A stretch of DNA of 64,000 bases from Schistosoma haematobium (GCF_000699445.3 NC_067195.1:64352591-64416590); one strand, 5' to 3'; shown: positions 22,408 to 34,920, numbered from the stretch's first letter. The notes: a model not told the origin generated them from the sequence alone. Translations and numbers: made by a program.

Positions 22408-25036
22408 CAAACATCTTATGGGTACATAAGTGTTGTGAAGAAACCATTTCGGGTTTCTTCAAAAAGTGCAACAATACAAAATTTTCAATAATGTCAGCAT
22501 TATACTTGCCATTTAAAAAAAATTTAGAGCAATAATAGTAGAATATTAATAATAATAAGTCGGGTCTGGGCAATTGAGAAGAATACTGGATTGAGTTTAA
22601 AGAAGGAAATGGAGAAAATAAGGGAATAGAAATAAAGGAGACCTGAAATACGCAAACAGTCTAATAGGCGTGTTTACGAACACAGAACAAGAATAAACGA
22701 CTATGTGTGTATCGTTAAATTAGTAACAAAAAATAATTAAGAAAAGATAACTTATAATTGCAGTAAGATATGACGCTAGAATAAATGTTGAATAATTGAA
22801 TAAAATTGAATAATCTAATTTTCAAAAATAATCCAGGCGAGTTTTACTATTTCACTGGATGAATTTTGGACTTAACATGTATATATTTTCCAGTTGCTTC
22901 TGCCAAATATTCGTAAATGTCACTAGGTTAAATGAGAGAACTTCTTGTGGAAAATTTATAACGCGTCATACTCCTGCCTGGAGTTTCATAAGCAGTTTTA
23001 ACTTTAAAATTATTTTCCCGGCCATGTTTATTGTTTTTAAACTGTCATGTACCTCAACAACTTGCATGTGAAACTGACCAGCACATGCGTTGCACTGTAT
23101 GTCTTTTAAAATTAAAAATCACTTTAATCGCCTTAAGCATCTTCTAATAAACCCATCACAGTTGTTGTTACTATACGTATTTGGGTTTATGAATCGGTCT
23201 GTCATATTAGTAGCCTAAAAAGAAGAAGGCATTCTAAATGATAAATTTATAAATTTACGTACTGTCAAACTGCTACAGTATAATAACTAGACTCTCAGGT
23301 AGTTGTTGGCTAGACAAACATTTAAAATCAAGACTCTCAAAACTACAATTAAAATTAATACTAGGCGAATATTTTTGAATTGAAATTTATAATATAATTA
23401 GGCAGCCAGGATTCATTAACCTTATAAACTTCTGATATTTCAGAATCACCTAATACAACGATACCTATTTTCCACTGGCTAATCCTCAATCCACAACAAA
23501 ACTAGTTAAACATAATGGTTTCAGGATATCGTGATAAAGCACTGTCATGACTTGACAAACGCGCAATATTGTTGATAAAATTGATAGAACTATTAACAAA
23601 TTCGGTCAACAAATTGACTTGTAATTACCATTGAATAGTGTTGTTTTCTCGTTATCTTCATTCATTACAGATGATTTCAGTATGTTTCTCTATCGGTTGC
23701 TCATTCAGTAAATATCTTAAAACTTTGTCAGACTAATTGGAGGTTTAGCGACACAATCATACATGCGAATCATCAATATATGCAGTCAAGCGAATCTCCT
23801 GCAAACTGAAAACACTGTCAAATTTACCCCAACACTGACTAAGGTTCAAGCCGTTATCATAGACATAAATTGGGAGTGTACTCCTCTTGGTTACAACATA
23901 TGTTCTCCCTGATAATCATATGAGCACCACTCATTGTTCATCATCTTGTAAAGACTTATTTGGCCGAAAGCATCGTGCAACATCACATCATTTATGTTTA
24001 TGGCACATAGGCTTGTTCGATTCCAACAACTTATAATCACTATATCACAATTAAATCATATTCCGCCTCATGCTTAACTGTATTCTTGCAACTAACGTGT
24101 ATGCACCATCAGCCGGGAGGTATAAATATAAACAGTCTATGGCAAATCAGAACAATGAGTCTAGAGCATGTCTCCTACGAATACACTCATGTTTAACGAT
24201 TTGTTCCTAGCTATCTGTCCAAAATTCATATAATTATCACTTTTCACGTATTAAAACATTTTTTGATAACTATTCATATGTATTAGTAGTATTACTAAAT
24301 TCTATCACAGTCAAGTAAAAATGAGGTCGAGAAAACCTCTCGTAACTAAGTAAACCGTATCAAACTAAGTGGAACACTAGTTGGAATTCTCCTCCACGGT
24401 AATACTTTTGTTCTTTCAGATAGCCTACTTATACAGATGCAATTGAGAATCAACTCATATGGACAGCTTGCTGGCATAAACGTTATTTGATTTCATAATT
24501 TAAACTAGAACACATACCAATAATAACATTTCTACTATATTGATATTTTTAATATTTCTGAACACGAAATGTTAGTAACCTACGGCTTGTAGTACGTATT
24601 TTACGGAGATTTATTGAAATATCTATACACTAAAACATTCTTAACTTTTTGTCCCACTTTGTTCAACTCCGACATAATCTTCACGTACATCTTTATTTTT
24701 CGCGTCGTAAGGATAAAGTTAAACTTTTTGAAATTACTTATACGGCCTTCAACTTGTTATTAAAAGCAATTTAATGCGACTTGTCAAAATATCCCTATAC
24801 TAATTCGTTCTTCATTGTAATAATCCCGCTTTACTTGACATATAAATAATGTTTGTGTGTTTTCATTTTAAGCGTGTTAGGCGTCAAAACTGATACTTTA
24901 AAGTTATTACATGTAGTTCGCACCTTTTTGGTTTATCTTTCAACTTATCAAAACTCGAATGATTCCTATTACTCTTGGTATCCTCCCACTCAATTTGTGT
25001 CGAACCAACATCACGTTGATTCTGGTAGGAGAGTAA
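21465..25036 (+). other. Interior of unit X (non-coding, with conserved exon-like frame)
   Basis: AT-rich. Segments around 21465-21720 match 52945-53170. Segments around 22060-24000 match the interior of unit Y (39280-40680), and about 23700-23900 also matches 49800-49940. A donor-like ACG|GTGAG occurs at 22134 and an acceptor-like TTCATTACAG before 23671. A reading frame to TGA at 23807-23809 is conserved with Y and with the 49.8-kb fragment. No gag, RT, RNase H or integrase motif was seen. Confidence 0.7.
22361..22405 (+). repeat. (ATT)15 microsatellite
   Basis: Fifteen perfect ATT units inside unit X. The Leu or Tyr runs in the overlapping open frames are only its translation. Confidence 0.97.
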
Positions 25037-25432
25037 TGCAGTGACATCGGGCCCTAAGTACACAATCATCTAAGCTGAAAACGAGACAATTGGAGAAACA
25101 GATGTTCAGCATTTGACTCAGAGAAAAACTGAACCATGAAAAAGGCGGGAAGAAGAAATTGAATTAATTCGGATTGATCGGATGGTATGGCTATCCTTGA
25201 ATGTTGTTATATACCTTTTATTCATACTAAATATATTGTTCTATCTCTAGCCTGAGTTTGTTCTCCATCATAAATTGGTGATTGTTATGATGCGATGAGT
25301 TGGTGTGGACGATGATGTGACTGCTACGTAAGATCTTACAGATTAGGCAGTTATATCATGACAAATCTACAATTTTAGGATTTTGTCTACTATTAGAGCA
25401 GTACTAATATCATAGTAGACCATAATTCTACA
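25037..25432 (+). repeat. 3' LTR of unit X
   Basis: 396 bp with TG start and CA end, preceded by a purine-rich tract ending at 25036. Confidence 0.93.
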
Positions 25433-26325
25433 ACTCGTCTTACGAGAGACTGCAGTAGATCGTAACGAAGTACTAAGGAAATGACCTGACCATCCTGATG
25501 GGAGAACTGAACGCCAAATTCGGAGTGGGTAACACCGGATATGAAGATATCATGGGACGACATGAACTGACCAGAGGAAGGGGAAGAGAATGGCCAGACA
25601 TTCGTAAATCTATATGCCTTCAATAAAATGGATACAGGTGGCACAATATTCCTCGAGGAACTCATACACAGAGCTACATGGGTTTCACCGAATCATACTA
25701 CACAGAACCAGATATACCATATTTGCTCCGCTAATTGTTTCAGAAGGTCAATGGAAGATGTAAAAGCCAGGAGAGAACATGACATAGCTTCAGATTGCCA
25801 TTTGGTGGTGGCGAAGATGGAACTGAAGATAATGTAACACTGGACAACTGGAAGAACAGTATTACAAAGGTTCGATTTAGCCTTCCTTCGAGATACCAAC
25901 AAAGTGAACGAATTCAAGGAAGGTCTCAACAACAGGTTCCAAGCCTTGGAAGATCTACTTTAAGAAGATGAATCTACTACGGAGTGTAACTATATAAAAT
26001 ATCAAAGAAGCACCAGCTCCAACGCGTCAGAAGTCTCTGTTCCACATCAAGCATCACATGAAACGGATCTATACTGTGGGAGAGAACAGTCTCCCTCCGA
26101 AGGGTAAATCATGAAAAGATGCTGGAGGTGGGTAGGACATACATTGCGGAAATCAACACACCCCAACACGAGGCAAGTCCCACCTTGGAATAATAATGTA
26201 TATTTCCGCAAGGGCAGGTACATGCCATTTTTTCGGGCATGATCTACAAAATACAGCATTTGTTGGTTCACAGTATGCATCTCAAGCAGGGTAGTTAAAT
26301 AAATTTAATTCGTCCAGGTATACTA
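25433..26325 (+). mobile_element. RTE-clade element F, 3' part
   Basis: Endonuclease coding resumes (MGELNAKFGVGN near 25500; an HRATWVSPNHTT block near 25670; ASDCHLVVAKMELK near 25790) in several frames. After an internal deletion the RT is absent and the C-terminal RWVGHTLRKS block appears near 26130. The join to CR1 element B is at about 26325. Together with 13250-14642 it forms one heavily deleted RTE copy split by unit X. Confidence 0.75.
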
Positions 26326-26378
26326 AGTAGATTCAGATTCAGATTTGTGTGGTAAGGAAAGAAGCCCTACGGCCTATG

Positions 26379-29094
26379 TTATTCCTTCTCTAGTATGCTT
26401 CTGTGAGTGTCCAGTATTCTCTTGAAAGAGTCTATTGAAGGTGTGGACACCACTGCTTCAGGCAGCAGGTTCCAAGTATTGATGACGTGGTGTGAAAACC
26501 TGTATGCCACGGGTATTTTGTTCGTTCTTGGCTTTTCTACTCGCCTGCTATGTCTTCTAAGGTGTCCCGATCTAGTGGGAAGAAAGAGAGAGAATAAGCC
26601 AGGTCCGAAATCATTTCTCAGTATTCTGTACATGAAAATTAGATCTCCCCTTAGTCTGCGATAGGACAGAGTAAAGAGGTTCTTTGTATGATAAACCCCA
26701 GAGTTCCGGAATTGCACGCGTAGCTGCCCTCTGTACTTTTTTTAGTATGTCCGAGTCACCTTTTAAACAGGCGCTTGCAGCCTGAGCGCAGTTCTCTAGC
26801 TTAGTTCTCACTAAGGATGTGTATACTGTGGTGAACATGGTAGTATCTAAGTGAATGTCTTTTTTAAAGCCCAGAGGGTTTGAAACTCTTTGGCTGCGAT
26901 CTCCCGGCAACGGGCCGTCGTCTTAAGATCATTGCTCACTGTCACCCCTAGATCCTTATGAGACCGGACTACGGGTAATGACACATCATCTATATTTTAC
27001 TTATTAACCTTTGAACCCCCCAAGTGCATGTAGACACACTTTTCCGCATTGATAGGCATCAGCCACTCTTTAGACCAGTTTATCGTATTATTTAAGTCTG
27101 CCTGAAGAGTAAATGCGTCTTTGTCTCCAGTTATTACTCGCCAAATTTTTACATCGTCAGCGTATATTAACATTGGAGACTGTACTATACTCGTAAGATC
27201 ATTGACGTACATTATAAAATGTAAAGGATCTAGGACTGAACCTTGGGGTACTCCACTAAGTACCGGTCTCCAGATGGAGCACTTGGAATTTATTCTTACT
27301 TTTTGCCTACGACCTACTAGGAAATCCTTAATCCATTTTAAAAGAGGTCGGGCAATACCAAGGTTTTCCAACTTCAATAGCAGCCTATTAGTTGGCACCT
27401 TGTCAAAAGCCTTACTGAAATCTATGTAGACGACATCCACTGAGTTTCCGTTGTCTAGCGCATTAATCCAGAACTCCCTTGCTATAAGGAGGTTCGTTGT
27501 ACAGGATAGACCCTTTCTAAAACCATGTTGTGCCATGTTCAGCAAGTTATTGGTTTCCATAAATGCCGTTATGGTCCGTTTGATTATTCTTTCCAGTATT
27601 TTAATTACCACACTGGTGAGGCTTACGGGTCTGTAATTCGATGGAACTTGTCATGGACCTGTTTCATGTATGGGAGTGACGATTGCGTCCTTCCGGTCCA
27701 TAGGTAACACACCTTGGTCAAGTGACATATTGAATATCACAGTCAGTGGGGCCGCGACATATTGGGCAATATGTCTCAAGATTTTGGGGTGTACTTCATC
27801 TGGTTCTGTCGACTTCTCCATGTTTAGGATGCTAAGAGCCTTAAGCACATTGTTTTGGTCGAAGTCCACGTTGAGCAGTTGGTTTGTTGACTCTGTATTT
27901 AGGTCTGGTTCTTTCTCTAGTGGAGGTTCCTGAGTGAAAACTGCCCCAAAATAGTCAGCCATAGCCTCTGCTTTTTCTTGACCTTCCTCTGTCATTTCAG
28001 ATTCACTTCCCACTTTAATTAGGTTGGGAATCCAATGATGCATCCTTGTTCTGTAGTTTATGTACGAGAATATTCGTTTGGGCTGCTTGAGTGCAGATTG
28101 TACCAGCTGCATTTCAGATTTTCTTTGAGCTTCTAGAATTTTCGTTATACACTCGTTTCTTATCGATCTGTAGCGTTCCATCGTACCTGCTGTGCCAAGG
28201 CGGATGGCGACGTCCCAGCATTTTTTCTTTTGTCTTAGTAAATGTCGAATATCCCGCCCTATCCAGGGATGTCCGTGCTTCTTTTTCTTTGGGTATATAT
28301 GGTTGAGTTACCCGATTGTATAACTGCCTGAATAGAGTCCATGCCTCTTGTACTGATGCCTTTGAGTCAATTTCCCAGTTTTCAGCCGATGCTGCGGAGT
28401 TAATTGCCCGCACATCTGCCTTCCATATGTTGGGACGGGCCGGTGCAACTGTTTGACAGGCAATCTCAGCCATGAATTTGAATAAGATGACTGCATGGTC
28501 ACTTCTCCCAAGTGGTGGGAGAAAAGCCATTCGACCAACGTCATCACCGTGTGTGAAGACTAAATCTAAAAGAGAGGAAGAGTTTCTTAAGTCGTATCTT
28601 GTGGGATCTCTAATGTGTTGGAATAATGCTAGTCCAATCGAGATTTCTAACAGTTTGGAGTCGAACGACGATATAGATGACTCTACTTCTAAGTTAATCC
28701 AGTTTATATGTGGTGAATGAAAGTTGCCTACTACAAGACTTTTACCGTTGTTACACCAGGACTTAAGTTTACTTAGGATAAAATCATCTCCTACACATTC
28801 TGGACAGCGATATACTACAACTAATTCAATATCCTGCCGTCGGCATTTCAACTTACATCTCACCAGTTCGCATGTCCCTGAAACATGTGCTACTGTCTCA
28901 GCTAATCTTATGGTTAGGGTACTTTTCGTGTACACAATAACCCCGCCTCCCCTACGGTTTAATCTATCAGCCCTACTGGTTATGAAACCAGTCAACTGGA
29001 TTTCACTATCTAATACTTCTGACGTCAACCAGGTTTCCGAGACAGCAATAACGTCCGGTTTTTCTTTATCCACCACTGACTTGAGCTCCGCCAT
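26379..29094 (-). pseudogene. CR1-B ORF2: endonuclease and reverse transcriptase
   Basis: Endonuclease at 29094-28290 (ISETW replaced by VSETWL; VVGNFHSPHINW; GRSDHAVILF). RT at 28181-26997: a NYRPVSLTS block around a TGA (27651-27653), then HGFRKGLSCTTNLL, DFSKAFDKVP, GVPQGSVLDPL and YADDVKIW, so both catalytic Asp are kept. A frameshift near 28165, a TAA at 26997 and further shifts near 26905 and 26700 follow. The last part (26717-26379) is the C-terminal domain. Confidence 0.87.
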
Positions 29095-29132
29095 TTTATT
29101 TAGTAGGCTGCGAGCATTTGTGTAGCATACCT

Positions 29133-30210
29133 TTAAGTCTGTGGAGAGCTTTCCCTTGCCACCCAGAGTGGCTTGGGGATCGTTTTGCTCCGAACTTTTA
29201 CAATTTGAAAACCCTTAAGAACAATGTTTCGTTCCCCGTTTTGGCGACGTTCATTTATTTCCGCTTCTTCAGCTCGTCTGTTAATACGATCAGCTAGGCT
29301 GAGATCCTCACGGACATATGTTCCGGATCCTATCAGTTTACGTGAATTACTTAGAATCAGATTCCTTTCTTCCACCATGTTGAATGTAACTTTCAGGAGG
29401 CGGTATTTCGAAGGACTTTCGGAATCCACCTTTTTTCCTATTCTATAAAGCCTACAAATACTAACTCCTGAAACTGTATCTGAGAGTAGTTTACTTAATG
29501 ATGTCTTAATATGATTGAAATCGTGTTCAAATCTCGCCTTTGGTTCTTTATCTGAAGATTCTCTTATCTTATGAAAAGTGGCTGATCTCTCAGAGAGATC
29601 TGTCTTGTCACGCAGTGAGGATTTTGTCATCTGATAACATCCCTTCCAATGCGTTGATGACCAGCTGCGTTTTGCCCACAGCCTTTTTCTTCCCATTTCT
29701 TTTTCTGCTTACTGAAGTCCATTTGTCACCAGTCAGGACAGCCACACCTGGACTACGTGGAACCGTGACAGTTTTATCCGGATCTTCTATTTCAACTATA
29801 GGTGTATGACTGCCGATGTCAATATCAAGCGGCACTTCATTCCTCAATAATGTCAATGGAGATTTCACGTTCTCGTCAACCACAGTCAGGTGTTTAACGG
29901 GTCCAGTAGTAGCACTTACTACACTGACACATTCTTCTCCGTCAGTGCTCTTGTTATCATTGCTTCCGCCATCGTTTTTCTTGCAGGCCAAAGCCAATAG
30001 GCCCATAGCCTCCTGAATCAGTACCTTTTTATCCGTACATCAGGATATACAAAGCCAATGCGAGTTAGGCTTCGAGCATCTTTTGTAAGCCATCGGACTT
30101 GGGCGTGTACACATTTTGTGGTACCACTTTTTACAATCTTCACATTGCATTCCCTCCTCCACGGGGGACAAACAATTTGGTTGCCCACATTTCTGAGTCT
30201 TACCAACCAT
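29133..30210 (-). pseudogene. CR1-B ORF1 with PHD-type zinc finger
   Basis: Likely start at ATG 30210. Residues 8-54 contain a Cys/His pattern ending HWLC with CEDCKKWYHKMC in the middle, a PHD-type finger as known in CR1 ORF1 proteins. The frame is broken at about 30030, continues at 30006-29608 (acidic, Ser/Thr-rich linker) and again at 29696-29133, where an RLYRIGKK block and a basic region resemble the RNA-binding C-terminus of ORF1. At least two frameshifts. Confidence 0.7.
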
Positions 30211-30300
30211 TGCAATTTGATTTAAAAGGTTTAAAAACACAAAATGATCACAATGTGAACACAAGTGTTAGTCAGGAGTAAAAATAAGGTACCTAGGACA

Positions 30301-32590
30301 AAATTTAGCAAAACATTTCAAACTTTAACCAAAGTACTTTTAGTTAAAGTAGACCAAGAATGCTTTAGGTGCAATAAGTACCCAAAACAAATATAATCGC
30401 AACAAGTGCAAAAATCACTGTCCTTCTTGAAACGAGCGCGATAGTGACATCGCGTCCTCGTTACACACCAGATCCAATCTCGGCATAATTGTGTTAGGAT
30501 CTTTACCGTGCTAAGTATTTATGCAATGCAACGTTTTAAGTTAATGGTTGTTATAAAGCATACTTGTGGAGCGCTTGGTGTGAACTATGACCTTGAGAAA
30601 ACGCGGGCAGTGCCTCGGGGGATCGCGACACGTTTTCGCGCTACTTTTTCATTTCTGCTTTGTGCACAACCAAATTTCGAAATTAATTATGAATAAATTT
30701 GAAAGTCTATTTTCCGTTTTCATAATTAGGTGAAAAAGGGGTTTTTCCATTTTGTGTTACATGATATCGCGAAGTCCTTGAAAATTCCTTATTCAGGTGC
30801 TGCTATAATAGTTTTTTCGTGTTTGCATCGCAGACTAGCAATTGTTTCTACTTAGATATACACTGATGGTGGACAAATCTTTTATTTTTATATGAAATAG
30901 CATGACTCAGGCATATATCGTCATAAAAATTGTATTGTCGTCAAAGCTACCAAACTGCGTTACAACTAACGATACCATGGTAAGATTTATCGTTTTTCCC
31001 GTCTTTATCACTATTTCGGCTGATTTTCACTGTTTTGTTCGACTTTCATGGCAAAATAGGTTGATAGTGAAAGCATTAGGTGTATCAAGTGTTGTAAATA
31101 TTATGTATATGCTATAGATGATAATAACACATACCAAGATGTTAATATCTCCTCCTACAGTTAGATATATTAGCCACCTTATTATTATATTGCAGGAAAT
31201 AAATCATAATTATGCGGAAGAGGAATAATTACGTGAAGAATTTACCAGAGACTAAGCTAAGATAGTATTACTACCTCTTGTGTAGAGCTACAATGTTTTG
31301 GCTGCCGGTATTATTGCAAAAATACCTAATAGCAGAAATAAGTACTGACATAAAGCTGTCACGAGAAAGCACTGAAAATTACGATTCGATAGTCAAGATA
31401 TCTTGATCTAAGGTGACCAGATTGTGTGAGATCCTATGTGATGATCTTCGGAAATCAACCAAGGCCTGTCTAGCTTACGTGCTGATGCCGTAAATGACAA
31501 TTACTCATAACTTACGTGGGACTAAATTAGAATATGCATCAAGAATTGCAGGTTACACAGGACGATTCAAAGTAAATTCACACAGTAGTCTTTATATATG
31601 TTCATCGTCTAAGTTTCCGAAGTGCAACCTGTCCAAAGAATTAAATAATACAATCCGTGTATGTTGTGACCCAGACTTTCCTAAGCAACGCAAGAGATAA
31701 AGGAAATAAGCGTCATTGACTATCCGAAGGAAGGGTGTGCTAAATGCACTTTCGATCTGTAATTGAATACTGGTTTCCGTTTTTATACTAGTTTCTGGTA
31801 AACATTTATACTGAAATAACTCTAAATAGAGCAAGAACAAACATTGATGCAGAATAGTATGAATTCATATTATTTCGAGGTTTCTCGTCAGCTGCTTACA
31901 AACCAAAATTGTGATAGAACTTTTTACATGGAGATAGTGTGAAACAATTGACATGAGTGTAAATAACTGGATTTCAATAATAACTATATATATATGCTAG
32001 AAACAGGTCAGAGATAAAACAAAAGGGTTAATTCAGGTTGGGTGGTATAATAGTTTAGTGAAGTTCATAAATTGTGTGATAATTGGAGAGATTAATGGAA
32101 CTGGATAATGATAAGGTAGATTACGTAATAATAAATAAATAGAATTTGAAAAGTTAAGATAATTTAAGAAGATCAGGTGGTGGAAATGTGTGAATAAAAT
32201 TTTACTTTAAGAATTAGGTAATAGGGGGGGAGTATAAAGTATCTTAAAATAAGTAAATGGGTAAAATAACCAAATAACCAAAACACAAAAAACAAACGGA
32301 AACAAAAGAGATTACCAAGGTAGTGATAACTTTATTAAAGTCTCTTTTTGAATGCATAAATCCGGTTTCAGTTTCTTAATTGCGATGGCTTCAGCAAAGC
32401 GGAGAGTGGTAGAACTTCTTTGTCTATTGGTAATCTTTTATGTAATCATACGTCCGTGGGAAATGCGTCCTTAGATGTTCGTACTTTCGAGTAAATCTGA
32501 ATATAATGCGTTATGAAAAACGAAGCTCACATATCAGACCGTCTAGTCTTTACAAGGTGTTCTGAGCATTTGCGCACATCAAGATTTCGG
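30301..32590. other. No gene recognised
   Basis: AT-rich sequence with scattered short open frames and no repeated block that I could match elsewhere in the window. Short TA run at 31985-31996. Confidence 0.5.
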
Positions 32591-32592
32591 AA

Positions 32593-33860
32593 CTACAGAA
32601 AATAATTTGTACAGCTAACACATACCTTCCTGAAAAATGCTCTTAAGACATGGAATAAACAAAATATTATGTTAGAATGGCTGTGCGTAGACTTTACTGC
32701 AGAAATTTTGGTCGTTGCCGAATCCATAACGAAAGTGTGTGTATCATAAGTACCGCACGTTATCTCTTTAAAACATTCCAATAGTTTTCGACATCTTCGC
32801 GTCGTTCTTGACTGCAAAGAGCATACATAACGGTGTGCTCTTGCCCAAGACTATCAGTCACCACTAACTGGAACAGTGGAAAACCTTCAGATAAATTTAT
32901 TACTAATCGTTACTTACCCGACTTTATTGGTCTGATAAGCCGAATCAATACATATTACCTCCGGGAACGCGTGGTAAACAGCTATTTGCTCTCTGCGGCT
33001 GAAGCAAATCATAGACATGTTCCCATTTTCATTAAATACTTTAACTTCAGTATTTGCTTGAACGCGCTGTAAAATGTCATTGATATTTTTAGTGTCTAAA
33101 CTCAATTAATTACAATGTGAGTTCAACAACCTGGGTACAACTGTGAACGCATTTTGGCGATATCGTCCTTGGTAAGCTGTTTATGGAACTTCCAAGAAAC
33201 CAGATGGCGTAAGCTACGAGTTGGCGTATCACTCAATAGAAACGTTCTTAAATATAAGCGTTCACTTGACGTCAACTGTCGTCTCGATGGATATACAGAA
33301 ATATATTCTTCAGTGCAAGGATGGTTGTGTACGGTCTTAACAGAGGTGGGTTTCAGCTCACCACTTACTGCACGGACTCAAAATTCAGATTGACAATGGC
33401 AATATTTCGACCGAAAGGATTAATTCATTTGAAGTAAAGCATACGTAGATGATAGACGTCGTCTTCTTTGTCTAGGTTGTGGTGGCGAGTTAGGAGTTGT
33501 ATGCTCTTCGGAAGAATGATGATCACTATCATCATCTATATCCTGAACACAAGCATCTGACTCTGACGAACTGCGTTGACGTCCATATGTACAGACATAT
33601 CTCACGAAAAAGTACTTTAGAGTTGGATTATCACTGCTCTTTTTGCATACTGACATAGCGTACTTAGTATGCGTATACTAAAAAAATAATTATTAACCAC
33701 AGGAGTCATATACCTTATGTACTTCTTTCAAACAGGTCCCAAAATTGTCCCAACTAGTAAAACTTCGAGATAAAATAATATCATTGAAGATTCGTCCTAT
33801 ATCATGCATCATCATGATGGCATCTTCTTCGTTACTTGAAGAATGAACGTTATCAGACAT
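32593..33860 (-). pseudogene. MULE-type transposase gene remnant with micro-introns
   Basis: Exon 1 33860-33714 (49 codons, phase 0), then a 36-nt GT..AG intron (33713-33678), then exon 2 from 33677, with a CTYGRQR stretch followed by acidic/Ser and Arg-rich segments. A zinc-finger-like part with a VHNHP motif is readable near 33280-33330. The block at 33105-32918 (MSMICFSR...FPEVICIDSAYQTNK) resembles the start of the MULE/FAR1-type catalytic domain with its first Asp. A 33-nt intron (32917-32885) follows, then VVTDSLGQ...TFVMDSA, with a frameshift near 32785. The C-terminal half is absent. Tiny introns are usual in schistosome genes. Truncation and frameshift argue for a pseudogene. Confidence 0.65.
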
Positions 33861-34244
33861 TATGTGGCTGAACTCAATTCAAATCTAAAAAAGTCAACAC
33901 AGTGCACTGAAGAGTAAAATGCTGATAAAGAATAGACAAGAAGGAACTCACAATAACTTCGTGTTGATGTTATTTTAATCTATTCTAACCGGTTGATGGG
34001 TAACAGGTTCCATTGATGCAAGACCACTGGTAGTAGGCAGTCGATTGTGCAGTCCTTTTGAATTTTTGGGGTAGTAGTGAGCGTCCCTTAGCGACCGAAA
34101 ATCTGTGGGTCCAGTGAGTTACCTGTCTACTTCAAGTAAAAAAATTAGGGAGGAAGACGTATTTAAAACAACTGCAAAGTAGGGAAATGAGGTTATTTGG
34201 TCTATTTTTGTTTTAACACATAGATACTAATATCAGATGGGTTT

Positions 34245-34576
34245 TTTGTGGAGATTGTAGTAATTTCAATCGTTAAGAACATGAGTCAGTTGAAGCTAGA
34301 CCACCATGGAAAACCTGGAAGCACTGGACGGCCGTTTCGTCCTATTGTGGTACTCCTCAGCAGTGCGCATCCGCGACCTCGCCCCCTGCGAGATTCGAAC
34401 CCAGGACCTACTGGTTTCGCGCCCGAGCACTTAACCACTAGACCACTGAGCCGGCATCCAACGGTGTTAATGTCTAACTTCAACTAATCCACGAAAATGA
34501 GCGACACATTCACCATTGTCTTCAGTGAGTTACTACCTCACAACAGACTTTGATTGAACTCCACTGGTCACTACTT
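34245..34576 (-). repeat. SM-alpha-type SINE with hammerhead ribozyme (copy A)
   Basis: Minus-strand SINE with tRNA-like head (A box TGGTCTAGTGGTTAAGTG, B box GGTTCGAATCTC, near 34392-34450) and a hammerhead motif (34321-34366). The body matches 48577-49304. It abuts a minus-strand copy of repeat S at 34577. Confidence 0.85.
34321..34366 (-). ncRNA. Hammerhead ribozyme, copy A
   Basis: Type I hammerhead. Stem I GCACTG pairs with CAGTGC. Core CTGAGGA fits CUGANGA. Stem II is a GT-CC/GGAC pairing with one A.G mismatch. The GAA core is intact. Stem III is a self-complementary ACGGCCGT, then cleavage base C. All catalytic-core bases are present. The minimal stem III is the kind reported for schistosome satellite hammerheads, which favours dimeric action. 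Confidence 0.8.
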
Positions 34577-34920
34577 TCCTAGGGGGCCACTCCCCGAGCC
34601 TTCGACCTGAAGGTCTGATCCACAAGGCAGTGGAGCATCGTAAGGAGATGCAGTCCCATGGGAGCCGGTGACCAACAATTAGTTCATACGCCATTTGTTC
34701 CCGCAGGATACTGGAGCTCATGTGCACCATTGGTTTGGAATCCGGTTAAAGCACCGGAAATTCGCTTTCCGTCCTCTCAATTTCGTAAACAACTACCCTA
34801 CCACGAGAAGGCAGTGAGTAGGACTTCCCTGGTAGAGGCTGTATACGCGTGGCCGTGTGAGAGCATTTCGAGAGGGAGGGCGGGCCCACCCCACTTCCAG
34901 CCATACCAGAGCATTTGGAG
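34577..34920 (-). repeat. Repeat S, minus-strand copy, tail missing
   Basis: Nearly identical reverse complement of 37300-37645. It truncates the 3' end of RTE element D at 34920 and joins SINE copy A at 34577, so the A-rich tail seen in the other copy is absent. GC-rich compared with its surroundings. Confidence 0.85.

Larger units (their letters stand above)
14643..25432 (+). mobile_element. Unit X: pol-less LTR retrotransposon (LARD-like), with nested elements
   Basis: Two directly repeated 396-bp LTRs (14643-15038, 25037-25432) flank an interior. After subtracting the nested Gypsy2 copy 2 (15494-21464), about 4.0 kb remains. The LTR begins TG(T/C)AGTGAC and ends TTCTACA at the 3' copy. 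TGGTAAATCCG right after the 5' LTR (15040) is a primer-site candidate, and a purine-rich GGTAGGAGAGTAA immediately precedes the 3' LTR. Flanks ACAC and ACTC are an imperfect 4-bp duplication. RTE endonuclease coding is split exactly at the element edges. I see no gag or pol of its own. Solo LTR relative at 1263-1658. Confidence 0.88.
26329..30300 (-). mobile_element. CR1-clade non-LTR element B (SR1-like)
   Basis: About 4 kb on the minus strand with ORF1 and ORF2. The 3' end (26329-26346) is a short GATTCA tandem rather than poly(A), typical of CR1. Several frameshifts and stops. The 5' end is not sharply defined. Confidence 0.85.

Noticed and set aside
22242..22535. Open frames with long Leu, Tyr or Asn runs
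   Set aside because: They are translations of the (ATT)15 microsatellite and have no other support.
21850..24000. Interior of X as a degenerate gag-pol
   Set aside because: No protease, RT, RNase H or integrase motif could be found in any frame, whereas all other dead elements in this window still show them.
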